From: JAZDLC01 sp043802345
GTDB lineage: Bacteria; Planctomycetota; B15-G4; JADJEK01
Direction: 5' to 3'
NCBI GenBank assembly: GCA_043802345.1
Contig: JAZDLC010000182.1
Span: 1-13,887 of the forward strand
DNA: 13,887 bases
Shown one piece after another: positions 1-7,248 of this stretch. The translations under genes and the position numbers were made by a program. Each line of letters starts with the position of its first letter. Position 1 is the first letter of the stretch. The notes beneath the pieces are model-generated. The model worked only from the letters and a program-made list of their open reading frames with translations. It did no database searches and was not told the DNA's origin.

Positions 1-2
1 TG

Positions 3-1355
3 AACACCGGCGCAGACGGCTGGAACCCGACGCGCGCGCTGAACGTGATCTTGCGGGCGTGCGAGGCGGTGGCCTTTGCGCACAGCAAGAAGGTGGTGCA
101 CCGCGACCTGAAGCCCGGGAACATCATGGTCGGCCGCTTCGGCGAGGTGTACGTGATGGACTGGGGCCTGGCGCGGGTGCTGGGCCGGGAGGAGACCAAG
201 GACATTCGCCTGCGCACCCCCGGGCCGAGATCGGCGACGTTCGACAGCGCGCGGCGGCACACTGTGCCCGACACGCCGGAGGACGCCCTGCTCACGATGG
301 ACGGCGACGTCGTCGGCACCCCGGCCTACATGCCTCCGGAGCAGGCGGCCGGGCATCTGGAGGAACTCGGACCGCGATCCGACGTCTACGCCGCCGGCGC
401 GATCCTCTATCACCTGCTGGCGGGCCACATTCCCTACGTGCCGCCCGGCGCGCAGGTCTCCAACCGCACGGTGCTCGGCCTGGTGCTGAACGGTCCCCCA
501 CCGCAGCTCGCCCACGAGGCTCCGGCCGCGCCGCCGGCGCTGCTCGCCATCTGCGAGAAGGCGATGGCCCGCAATCCGGCCGCGCGGTACGAGTCGATGT
601 TGGATCTGGGAGCGGACCTGAGAGCCTTCCTCGAGGACCACGTCGTCCGGGCCTACCGCACTGGCCCCCTCGCCGAGCTGCGGGCCTGGGTTCGGCGCAA
701 CCGAGGGATTACCTGGACCCTGTCGGCGGCGGCCTTGCTAGTAGTAGTCCTCTTGTGGTCGTACCGTTCCGTGATAGCGGAACGAGAGTTGGCGGTGGCC
801 CGGAAGTCCGAGTTCGAACAACTCGCGGGAGGGGTGCTGCTGGAGAAGGCGGTCGAGAAGGAGAAGAGGCTGTACCCTACTTCGCCGCATATGATTGCAC
901 CGATGGAGCAGTGGCTCGCCGAGGACGCAGACCAAGTCCTGATGCTCAGGCCCAAGATCGAAGCGACCCTGGCCAAGCTGCGGGCACGGGCGCTCCGCAG
1001 GGCCCAGGAGAATAGTGACCGGCGAGATGAGGACCTCGCCGCGGCGAAGCCCGGGCTACCGTCACGGGGTACCTTGCAGTTTGAGGAGCCGTCACAGCAG
1101 GCCCTCTTCGACACGCTGACCGGCCTGTTGCAGAGGATGGTGGCGTTCGAGGCGAAGGAGCGCGCGGATGTGGAGGATTGCCTCGCCTGGGCGCGCCGCG
1201 TGGAGGCGTTGACGCTGCACCATCCGCGCGCACGGATCTCTTGGGAGGATGCACGGAAGTCAATTACCGCAGCGGATAGGGTGTGGCGTCGGAGCTGTAC
1301 CGCGATATCCCGATCGACCTCCAACCGCAGATGGGCCTCGTGCCGATCGGGATGA
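3..1355 (+). CDS. Ser/Thr protein kinase with transmembrane segment, N-terminally truncated by window edge and frameshifted at its 3' end
   Basis: This is a Hanks-type serine/threonine kinase whose N-lobe lies outside the window; the frame is open from base 3. The catalytic loop HRDLKPGN is at about 99-122, the metal-binding motif is DWG instead of DFG at 159, and the activation segment ends VGTPAYMPPEQA (about 309-344). A hydrophobic stretch at about 707-765, following a basic RRNRG, predicts one membrane-spanning helix, so the kinase should face the cytoplasm and the rest the periplasm or an internal compartment. The juxtamembrane part is charged and helical. From about 1284 this frame encodes an Arg/Ser-rich tail unlike a folded protein and stops at 1355, while the expected continuation is in the overlapping frame from 1283. 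Kinase-TM-SUMF1 fusions are common in Planctomycetota, so I read the two frames as one broken gene. The kinase call is secure; the 3' end is not. Confidence 0.9.
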   Translation, partial: NTGADGWNPTRALNVILRACEAVAFAHSKKVVHRDLKPGNIMVGRFGEVYVMDWGLARVLGREETKDIRLRTPGPRSATFDSARRHTVPDTPEDALLTMDGDVVGTPAYMPPEQAAGHLEELGPRSDVYAAGAILYHLLAGHIPYVPPGAQVSNRTVLGLVLNGPPPQLAHEAPAAPPALLAICEKAMARNPAARYESMLDLGADLRAFLEDHVVRAYRTGPLAELRAWVRRNRGITWTLSAAALLVVVLLWSYRSVIAERELAVARKSEFEQLAGGVLLEKAVEKEKRLYPTSPHMIAPMEQWLAEDADQVLMLRPKIEATLAKLRARALRRAQENSDRRDEDLAAAKPGLPSRGTLQFEEPSQQALFDTLTGLLQRMVAFEAKERADVEDCLAWARRVEALTLHHPRARISWEDARKSITAADRVWRRSCTAISRSTSNRRWASCRSG

Positions 1356-2275
1356 ACCCGGTGACCCGGCTGTGGGAGTTCTATCACCTGAGGTCCGCCT
1401 GGGATCCGGCGTCGGGGCTCGACCCGGCCGATCTTCCGATTCCCGAGCACGCCGACGATGGCTCGATCCGGATGGAGCCCGGCACGGGGATCGTGTTCGT
1501 GCTGATCCCTGGAGGAACCTACTGGATGGGGGCGCAGAAGGAGGACCCGGGGGCGCCGAACTTCGACCCGCAGGCACAACTCGCGGAGTCTTCCGTGCTC
1601 GAGGTCACGCTCGACCCGTACTTCCTGGCCCGGCATGAGCTTACCAGAGGGCAGTGGTTCCGTCTGTCGCACGGGGAGAAGCCGGGCTGGTTCCAGCAGG
1701 GCAGATCATCATACGAGGTAGCCGAAGACGCAGCGGCGATCGGCTGGACGCGCCCGGTGGAGAGTGTGTCGTGGGAGATGTGCAACGAACTTTTCTTCCG
1801 TCACGGCCTTCTGCTGCCGACGGAGGCTCAGTGGGAACGCGGGGCGCGAGGTGGCACGCCAACCCCCTGGTGGACGGGAACGGAGGCGTCCTCGCTCGAG
1901 GGCGCGGCGAATGTGTTCGACCGCAAGAGTGAGTCGGTGGTGCCGGACTGGGGCCAGCAGGAAGGGGATTTCGACGACGGGTTCGTGATGATCTCTCCGG
2001 TGGGCTCGTTCCGGGCCAATCTGTTCGGCCTGTTCGACGTACACGGGAACGCATGGGAGTGGTGCCGGGACCGGTACGGCCCGTTCTCCATCCCGCCACG
2101 CCCAGGCGACGGCCTGCGGATCGACGATCTAACACGCTCCAACGAACGCAAGCGCCGCGGCGGGAGCTTCTATCATCCGGCGAGGTACGCACGCTCGTCG
2201 TTCTGGGCGCGGAGCCCGCCGTCGTTGCGAGACTTCAGCGTCGGGGTCCGGCCGGCCCGTGAACTGTCCCACTGA
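1283..2275 (+). pseudogene. SUMF1/FGE-like C-terminal domain of the kinase fusion, displaced by a frameshift
   Basis: This frame encodes a formylglycine-generating-enzyme-like (SUMF1, C-type-lectin fold) domain. It opens with linker text typical of kinase-SUMF1 fusions (GLVPIG, LWEFYHL), then VLIPGGTYWMGAQ, the PVESVSWEMCNELF segment, LPTEAQWERGARGG, LFDVHGNAWEWCRDR and the final RRGGSF...GVRPAR block. The GTG at 1283 has no convincing ribosome site, and a TAG lies just upstream in this frame at 1277, so it is probably not an independent start. Rereading one base around 1281-1283 joins it to the kinase frame. The block after RGGSF reads YHPARYARSSFWAR and lacks the two active-site cysteines of true FGE, so it is more likely a binding or structural domain than a sulfatase-activating enzyme. 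Whether the frameshift is real or a sequencing error cannot be told here. Confidence 0.82.
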
Positions 2276-2439
2276 GAAGACAATCCGATTTGCCTGCAAC
2301 TTCGGATCTGCCGACTCGACAGCTCCATTCCATCTCGAGTGCGAGATTCTCCTTGTCCAGCGTTCGGATCGCTTCAGGACGGCGTTCTCCGAGGACGGAC
2401 CACCCGCCGGATCTCCGGCCAAACTCCTCGGAGACACTA

Positions 2440-2586
2440 ATGAACGCCCGACAGACTGCTTCCCTCCTAGCGGCCGCGGCCCTCGCCGCCGGCCGCTCGG
2501 CCCCGATCCAGGGTGGCTACAAGACAAAACTCAACTTCTGGCCGATGACTCGCTACGCCGAGGCTGTCTGCGAAAGCCCGAAATAA
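2440..2586 (+). CDS. Possible 48-residue secreted or membrane peptide
   Basis: This is a short frame beginning at ATG 2440 with a good Shine-Dalgarno (GGAGA at 2430-2434, five bases before the ATG). The peptide starts MNARQTASLLAAAALAAG, with basic residues followed by an alanine/leucine-rich core like a signal peptide, and continues with a short polar tail (GGYKTKLNFW...). I do not recognise a family. It could be a genuine small exported peptide, the leftover 5' end of a decayed secreted protein, or chance in GC-rich DNA. The ribosome site plus signal-like N-terminus is the only support. Confidence 0.3.
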   Translation: MNARQTASLLAAAALAAGRSAPIQGGYKTKLNFWPMTRYAEAVCESPK

Positions 2587-2729
2587 GCTGGGAGGAGGGC
2601 ACCAGTTGCACGAATGCCAACCATGCCGTCGCCGGATCCAAGGTGTGACCCTGGTCCGAGTTGTCCCCGGGCTGCGACCCACAGATTGCCACCGGGGACC
2701 GAGGACACTGACGCTTCCCAATCCGACAA

Positions 2730-2790
2730 TTGCGCCACGCAGTGCCGATTGGTATTCAGCCCCCGCAGACCAATCAGGATGCGTTACACT
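2730..2790 (+). promoter_or_regulatory. Candidate promoter elements upstream of the sigma factor gene
   Basis: TTGCGC at 2730-2735 and TATTCA at 2753-2758 are separated by 17 bases, a sigma-70-like layout. A separate and better -10-like TACACT lies at 2785-2790, about 30 bases before the ATG, but lacks a partner -35 at the usual distance. Either could drive the sigma factor gene; both are weak matches. Confidence 0.25.
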
Positions 2791-2820
2791 GGTGTCGACC
2801 AGGACTCCAGGAGAAGCGCC

Positions 2821-3489
2821 ATGCCGGACGCAATCGGGAAAGAAAGCGGACCGGACGGCACCGGCGCAGGCGCGCTGCCGACGACCATGCTGCTCGAGCG
2901 CGCGCGCGGTCGGGATGGGCAGGCACTCGCCGAGATCCTGCGGCGCCTTCAGCCACGCATCGAGCATCTCGTGAGGCGCGCGAGCGGCCCGGCCGTCAAG
3001 GCCCGCTACGAGACCGTGGACCTGCGTCAGGACGTGATGATGGAGCTGCTCGAGTACCTGCCGCGCGTCAAGATCGCCGATTCGCGCGCCCTCGAGAACT
3101 ACCTCGTCACCGTGATCAGGAACACGCTCTGCGACACGCACGCCAAGGTGGTGGCACTGCGCCGCTCTCTCAGTCGGGAGCGGCCCCTGCCGAGCGACTC
3201 GGTTCTCGAGCTGGACCCGCCGCGCGGGCACGTCCGCTCGCCGAGCGGCATCATTGAACGGCGAGAGCAGGAGGCGTGGCTGCGACTGGCACTACCGCTG
3301 CTCCCTCCGGACGATCAGGAGGTCTTCATCCGCGCCAAGTTGCGGCTCGAGACCTACCCCGCCCTGGCCAGGGAACTGGGCGCGACACCGGACGCCGTCC
3401 GCATGCGCGTCGGCCGCATCATGGGCCGGCTGCTGCGCATCATCGTCGAACTCAAGGACGGTCGGATCGACGAGTTGCTCCACAGTTAG
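2821..3489 (+). CDS. ECF-like RNA polymerase sigma-70 family factor
   Basis: This 222-residue protein has the two-domain layout of extracytoplasmic-function sigma factors. Residues about 32-110 form sigma region 2 (core binding and -10 recognition), with the segment ETVDLRQDVMMELLEYL followed by ALENYLVTVIRNTLCD. A variable linker precedes region 4 at about 155-205, where LLPPDDQEVFIRAKLR and the helix-turn-helix YPALARELGATPDAVRMRVG would contact the -35 element. I chose ATG 2821 because AGGAG sits seven bases upstream (2809-2813); the in-frame extension to 2614 has no such site. ECF genes next to Ser/Thr kinase genes are a recurrent pair in Planctomycetota and some other phyla, where the kinase may control the sigma factor; that link is inferred here. 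No anti-sigma gene is present. The gene converges on the retron RT with about 50 bp between the stops. Confidence 0.88.
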   Translation: MPDAIGKESGPDGTGAGALPTTMLLERARGRDGQALAEILRRLQPRIEHLVRRASGPAVKARYETVDLRQDVMMELLEYLPRVKIADSRALENYLVTVIRNTLCDTHAKVVALRRSLSRERPLPSDSVLELDPPRGHVRSPSGIIERREQEAWLRLALPLLPPDDQEVFIRAKLRLETYPALARELGATPDAVRMRVGRIMGRLLRIIVELKDGRIDELLHS

Positions 3490-3540
3490 GGCCCGCGCAC
3501 GTCCGCTTTCGCGCACATACTATTCGAAGGGACGTCGCAG

Positions 3541-4755
3541 TCAGGGAACGGACCACGGGATCTGGTCAAGCTGCCGGCGGAGGGCTTCCGCACGGGCCGG
3601 GTTGATCCATCGGTAGAAGGCGATCCTCCCCTCGAGGTGGGCCCGGAAATCCTCATGGTTGTCCCGGTTCTGGGACGCGGGCCCGTGCCGGACGCAATTG
3701 TGGAGAATGGCGCGGAGGGTCCGGTACTCAGGTGCGGCGACGTTGACCTTCTCGTTGACCACCAGTCCGGTCACGGTCTGCCGCGCGCTCTTGCGCGCCA
3801 CCCTGAGCTTGCCGCGGGCGAGGCGGAACCCTTCGGCGCGGATGATCCGCTTTGACAAGGGGATGAAGCGCCGCATCCCCTTCCGCAAGCCGGCTCCTCC
3901 CGAGAAGGTGAGGTCATCCGCGTACCGCGTGTAGGTCGCCTCGAACCTCGCGGCAAGAGCCGAGAGCCGGCGGTCGAGGCGGACCGAGAGGTGGTTGGCG
4001 AGAGACGGGCTCGTGGGAGAACCTTGCGGGAGACAGGGATGGTACTGACTGACTTGCATCCAGGGCCGTTGCGGCCAGAGGTCCGCCGGCTTGCAGCGGG
4101 CCTCGCGGCATGCGGCCTTGAGCAACTGGCGGACCGGCGCCGTCGTCAGGAACGAGAGGGTGCGGGCCGTCTCGCGTGAGTACCCCAGATGATGGAAGAA
4201 CCCGCTCACCTGCTTGAACGTGAACTGGTGGAAGAAGTCGTGGAGGTCCATGCCGATGACCATGTCACGGCCGACGTGCGGTTCCGCGTTGCTCCGGATC
4301 GACCGTCCGCGGACGAAGCCGTGGGCGCAAGGCGGCGGCGGCAGCTGATCGAGAATGCTCCGCAGGATCCAGCGCTGGGCAGCCTTCAACTTTGGTCTCG
4401 GGGCAAGCACCAGCCGCTGTCCGCCGTTCTTCTTCTTCAAGATGCGCGCGCGATAGTGGGGAGTGCGCATCGCGGCGAGGCGGTACGGATCGGCGAGCCA
4501 GAGAAGCTCGGCCGTGGTGATTCCAAGTGCGCGAGCGAGCGCCTCCTTGTCCGGCAACTCCGGGAGCCGTGGGTGAAGCGACCGGCCATGTCTCATCCGC
4601 GGCGCGGGAGCGGACTTGCGCTCTGATCGCGCCGGCCCCTCTTTGGAACGTGGAGGTCGGATCTCGTCCCGCAGACCAGGCCCATACTCACTGCCGACGC
4701 CCCGCCGGTCGTCGCCGCATCCGAACAGCCGCTTGATCAGGTCCAGAAGACCCAT
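3541..4755 (-). CDS. ret: Retron reverse transcriptase
   Basis: This 404-residue reverse transcriptase would copy part of its own upstream RNA into msDNA. The RT core runs from about residue 95 to 350: HGFVRGRSI (145-153) then the retron-specific NAEPH (NAxxH, 156-160), first catalytic Asp in IGMDLHDFF (Asp170), LPQGSPTSPSLANH (242-255), catalytic YADD (278-281), and the second retron hallmark VTGLVVN (328-334). These two motifs separate it from group II intron and DGR enzymes. It also carries the roughly 35-residue insert before LPQG seen in myxobacterial-type retron RTs. Residues 1-65 form a charged, low-complexity extension, followed by a helical LGITTAELLWLADP segment. ATG 4755 is preceded by AAGGTGG (4766-4760), and the candidate msr-msd RNA ends 27 bases upstream. 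No effector is fused at the C-terminus or found downstream. Identity is secure; retron subtype is not assigned. Confidence 0.95.
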   Translation of the reverse strand: MGLLDLIKRLFGCGDDRRGVGSEYGPGLRDEIRPPRSKEGPARSERKSAPAPRMRHGRSLHPRLPELPDKEALARALGITTAELLWLADPYRLAAMRTPHYRARILKKKNGGQRLVLAPRPKLKAAQRWILRSILDQLPPPPCAHGFVRGRSIRSNAEPHVGRDMVIGMDLHDFFHQFTFKQVSGFFHHLGYSRETARTLSFLTTAPVRQLLKAACREARCKPADLWPQRPWMQVSQYHPCLPQGSPTSPSLANHLSVRLDRRLSALAARFEATYTRYADDLTFSGGAGLRKGMRRFIPLSKRIIRAEGFRLARGKLRVARKSARQTVTGLVVNEKVNVAAPEYRTLRAILHNCVRHGPASQNRDNHEDFRAHLEGRIAFYRWINPARAEALRRQLDQIPWSVP

Positions 4756-4782
4756 GGCACCACCTTCACGGTCCGAAAAGGT

Positions 4783-4947
4783 GCGGCCGGACCGGTGTCA
4801 TTCCCTGACCCTGAATTGGCCTGGACCCGGTTTCCAACGCGAAACCGGTGACAGGCCAGCTTGCCATGCCGACTCGAGAAGCGTGACTCGCGTAACGCGA
4901 GTCCCCTCTTTTTGAAGGAGGATCGAATGCCCTGCCGGCCCGGCCGC
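4783..4947 (-). ncRNA. Candidate retron msr-msd RNA
   Basis: This 165-nt segment, directly 5' of the RT gene on the same strand, folds like a retron template RNA. The 5' end (a1, 4947-4935, GCGGCCGGGCCGG) pairs with the 3' end (a2, 4795-4783, CCGGTCCGGCCGC) over 13 bp with a single G-U wobble. Inside, an msr-like part holds a bulged hairpin at 4921-4905 (loop CAAA) and a perfect 8-bp hairpin at 4903-4885 (GACTCGCG, loop TTA). The msd-like part is a 42-nt interrupted hairpin at 4858-4817. The order a1, msr hairpins, msd hairpin, a2, RT matches known retrons. The branching G should be one of the first guanosines after a1 (the GGG at 4932-4930), but the usual AGC context is not exact. The pairing comes from manual inspection; GC-rich DNA raises the chance background. 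Confidence 0.68.
4817..4858 (-). repeat. Long interrupted inverted repeat, putative msd hairpin
   Basis: On the minus strand, TGGCCTG (4858-4852) pairs with CAGGCCA (4823-4817), and inside it CCGGTTTC (4848-4841) pairs with GAAACCGG (4834-4827). A symmetric 3-by-3 internal loop separates the two stems and the apical loop is GCGTTG. With 15 perfect base pairs, it is the strongest stem in the RT leader and would be the hairpin retained in the reverse-transcribed DNA. Confidence 0.7.
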
Positions 4948-4954
4948 CGCCGGC

Positions 4955-4984
4955 AGACTACGTCAATGTCCGGGCGGCGATCAA
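4955..4984 (-). promoter_or_regulatory. Candidate promoter for the retron RNA
   Basis: On the minus strand, TTGATC (4984-4979) and TAGTCT (4960-4955) are 18 bases apart. A start about seven bases past the -10 falls near 4948, next to the first base of a1 (4947). Each hexamer matches sigma-70 consensus only partly; the agreement with the independently found RNA end is the main support. Confidence 0.33.
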
Positions 4985-5013
4985 CAGGGTAACCGCCGAC
5001 CCAGCGGCTCGCC

Positions 5014-7248
5014 TCAGGGCTTGAGAACCTCCTGCATCTTCCGCCAGTTCAGTTGCCGGGAGAACCAGCGCTGGTCGGGGTCGCCGATGCCGTGGCGGCT
5101 CTGCGGGTAGAGCATGAAGTCGAATTGCTTGCCCGCCTTCTGCAGGGCGAAGATCAACTGCATGGCATTCTGGACGTGCACGTTGTCATCCATGACGCCG
5201 TGGGTGAGCAGCAGATGCCCTTTCAGGTTTCCCGCGGCCTTGAGGACCGAGGCGGCGGCGTAGCCGTCCGGGTTCTTCTGCGGCGTGCTCATGAACCGCT
5301 CGGTGTAGATCGAGTCGTACATGCCCCAGTCGTAGACGCCGCTTTCGGCAATCCCGAGCGCGAAGCGGTCGCTGTGGGTCAGGGCGAAGGCGGACATGAA
5401 GCCGCCGTAGCTCATGCCGGTGATTCCGACCCGCGAGGCGTCGGCCCAGGTGTGCGCCGTCAGCCAGTCGACGGCATCCTCCAGATCCGCGAGTTCCTGG
5501 ACGCCGAGCTGCTTGTAGCACTGCTCGATCGCCCAGTGCCCCTTGCCGCTGGCGGTGCGCACGTTCACCTGGAAGACGACGAACCCCTGCTGGGCCAGGA
5601 ACTGCGACCAGGCGCCGCCGTCCCAGCGATTGGCGACACTCGGGGCGTCCGGGCCGGAGTAGGTCGGCAGCCAGACCGGATACGCCTTGCCCGAACGGAA
5701 CGGTGTCGGCTTCAGCACCGCCGCGTCGAGCATCACGCCGTCCCGGGCCCGGATCTCCACCAATTCCCACTCGGATGTCATGTACTGGTCCAGATCCGGT
5801 ATCTCCGCCTTTCCCAGTTCCCGCACGATCTTGCCGTCTCCTGTGCACAGCCTCACCGCGGGCGGCTGGGCCAGACTCGAGTAGCTGTCGAGGAAGTACG
5901 ACCTGTCGGAATTGAAGCGGGCCGTGTGTGATCCCGCCCCCTCGGTCAAGCGCTGCAGGCGGCTGCCGTCGAAGCGGACGCGGTACAAGTTGTCGTTGAC
6001 CGCCCCATCCTTCGTGGAAGTGAACCAGATCAGCTTCTGCTCCTCGTCCACGTCGACGATCCGGCGCACCGCGTACTTGCCCGAGGTCACCGCCCCGATC
6101 AGCTCCCCGTCGCCCGAGTAGTGATACAGATGGTTGTAGTCGGTGCGGTCGCTCTGCCACAGGAAGCTGCCATCCGCGAGCCACCGCGGCGAGGGCGGGC
6201 GCTCGACCCAGGTATCGTTCCGTTCCTTGATCAGGATCTTCTGTTCGCCGGTCCCGGAGTCGAACGCCACCAGGTCCGCGGATTGCTGGATCCGGTCCTG
6301 CACCACGAACAGCAGTCGGTCTCCAGACGGCGTCCACTCGACCCGGACCACCAGCGGTTCCTCTGCCTCGTACTGGGAGAAATCGGCCCAGACCGCCTGT
6401 CCGCTCTCGATCGGAATCACGCCTACCCGGACCTTCGGGTTCGGATCTCCCGCCTTCGGGTAGCTGGTGACCTCCGGCTTGACCCGGAAGTGGCCTGTCT
6501 CGATGTGATCGATGACGGTGAAGTCGAACACCTCCGACCCGTCCAACGAGAGGAACGCGATCTGCTTTGAATCGGGACTCCACCAGAACGCCTTGAAGTC
6601 GCCCCTGCCGTACACCTCCTCCTGATAGACCCAGTCGAGCTCTCCGTTGAGCAGCGTCTTGCTCCCCCCGCTGGTCAGCGCGCGACACTCGGCCCCCTCG
6701 GTGGAAACCAGATGCAGGTCGTGATCCGAGACGCACGCCAGCCAGGACCCGTCGGGAGAGAGATCGCCGAGGCTTCCGGAGGCTCCCCCGGGAAGCTCCA
6801 GCCGCTGCGGCTGCGTGCCCTCACGCACGACCCAGAACTTCCCTTCAAAAGTGTAGAGCTCCACCGCGCCATTCGCTCCGGAGTCCTCTTTGCGCCGCAC
6901 CACCCGGGACGCCGTGCCCTCGTCCCACCCCTCGAGCTCGCGAAACGCCTTGATCAGTTCCTTCCGGGTCTCCTCCGACGGCTCGGTCCGGCCGGCCTCG
7001 ACCTCATCCGCATCCAGTTTCGTGCCGGACTTCGGGTCGACGCGCTTGCGGTCAGGATCGACCAGGAGCTTCCGTTCCCCGTCCCACTCCCAGGAGGGCG
7101 CCGGGCCCGAGAAGCGGACGCGCTCCGCACGGTCTCCGCGGCCCGAGACCTGTTCCAGCGTCAACGCCTTCTTCTTCTCACCAGCAACAACCGAACAAGC
7201 GAACAGCGAAATCAGGAGCGGAAGCAGCAAAAGGGAAGGTTTTTTCAT
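5014..7248 (-). CDS. Secreted dipeptidyl-peptidase IV family serine peptidase (S9B)
   Basis: This 744-residue exported prolyl-type dipeptidase would remove dipeptides from peptide N-termini. Residues 1-23 (MKKPS, then LLLLPLLISLFAC) are a signal peptide; Cys18 could be lipidated, but Phe before Ala-Cys is an unusual lipobox. The DPPIV beta-propeller spans about 100-490 and includes LDWVYQEEVYGRG, whose Glu210-Glu211 pair binds the substrate amino terminus in this family. The alpha/beta-hydrolase domain follows, with nucleophile Ser613 in GMSYGG, Asp687 in GVMDDNVH and His719 in SRHGIG, so the triad is complete. Length is normal for bacterial DPP IV. The ATG overlaps the phosphatase stop as ATGA (7248-7245), so translation is probably coupled and both share a promoter. 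No typical ribosome site precedes it, which fits coupling. Downstream, 66 bp separate its stop from the retron RNA. Confidence 0.95.
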   Translation of the reverse strand: MKKPSLLLLPLLISLFACSVVAGEKKKALTLEQVSGRGDRAERVRFSGPAPSWEWDGERKLLVDPDRKRVDPKSGTKLDADEVEAGRTEPSEETRKELIKAFRELEGWDEGTASRVVRRKEDSGANGAVELYTFEGKFWVVREGTQPQRLELPGGASGSLGDLSPDGSWLACVSDHDLHLVSTEGAECRALTSGGSKTLLNGELDWVYQEEVYGRGDFKAFWWSPDSKQIAFLSLDGSEVFDFTVIDHIETGHFRVKPEVTSYPKAGDPNPKVRVGVIPIESGQAVWADFSQYEAEEPLVVRVEWTPSGDRLLFVVQDRIQQSADLVAFDSGTGEQKILIKERNDTWVERPPSPRWLADGSFLWQSDRTDYNHLYHYSGDGELIGAVTSGKYAVRRIVDVDEEQKLIWFTSTKDGAVNDNLYRVRFDGSRLQRLTEGAGSHTARFNSDRSYFLDSYSSLAQPPAVRLCTGDGKIVRELGKAEIPDLDQYMTSEWELVEIRARDGVMLDAAVLKPTPFRSGKAYPVWLPTYSGPDAPSVANRWDGGAWSQFLAQQGFVVFQVNVRTASGKGHWAIEQCYKQLGVQELADLEDAVDWLTAHTWADASRVGITGMSYGGFMSAFALTHSDRFALGIAESGVYDWGMYDSIYTERFMSTPQKNPDGYAAASVLKAAGNLKGHLLLTHGVMDDNVHVQNAMQLIFALQKAGKQFDFMLYPQSRHGIGDPDQRWFSRQLNWRKMQEVLKP

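Larger units (their letters stand above)
2276..2820. other. Intergenic region between kinase-SUMF1 gene and sigma factor
   Basis: There is no recognisable conserved gene in this 545-bp stretch. It holds one possible small peptide gene (2440-2586), a short perfect hairpin at 2332-2347 (stem ATCTCG, 4-base loop, no T-tract), and candidate promoter elements close to the sigma factor. The frame of the sigma factor is open back to 2614, but that extension is Pro/Arg/Cys-rich, looks non-coding and has no ribosome site. Confidence 0.5.

Noticed and set aside
2332..2347. Terminator after the kinase-SUMF1 gene
   Set aside because: Perfect 6-bp stem with 4-base loop, but short and without a following T-tract; too weak to call.
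2614..2820. 69-residue N-terminal extension of the sigma factor
   Set aside because: It has no ribosome site and is Pro/Arg/Cys-rich without sigma homology; AGGAG supports ATG 2821.
3490..3540. Bidirectional terminator between sigma factor and RT stops
   Set aside because: Only short imperfect pairings (ACGTCC with GGACGT over a 27-base loop) and no T-tracts were seen.
3541..4755. Group II intron or diversity-generating retroelement RT
   Set aside because: No maturase/X domain or intron RNA motifs, no variable/template repeat pair in the window, and the NAxxH and VTG motifs are retron-specific.
4885..4915. Plus-strand intrinsic terminator (8-bp perfect hairpin followed by CCCCTCTTTTT)
   Set aside because: No plus-strand gene lies upstream to terminate, and the hairpin is better explained as an msr stem of the retron RNA on the minus strand. 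It could still block antisense transcription.
4932..4956. GC hairpin as terminator of the ppx-dpp4 operon
   Set aside because: The 8-bp stem CTGCCGGC/GCCGGCAG has no T-tract on the minus strand, and its downstream arm is better used as a1 of the retron RNA. It remains an alternative.
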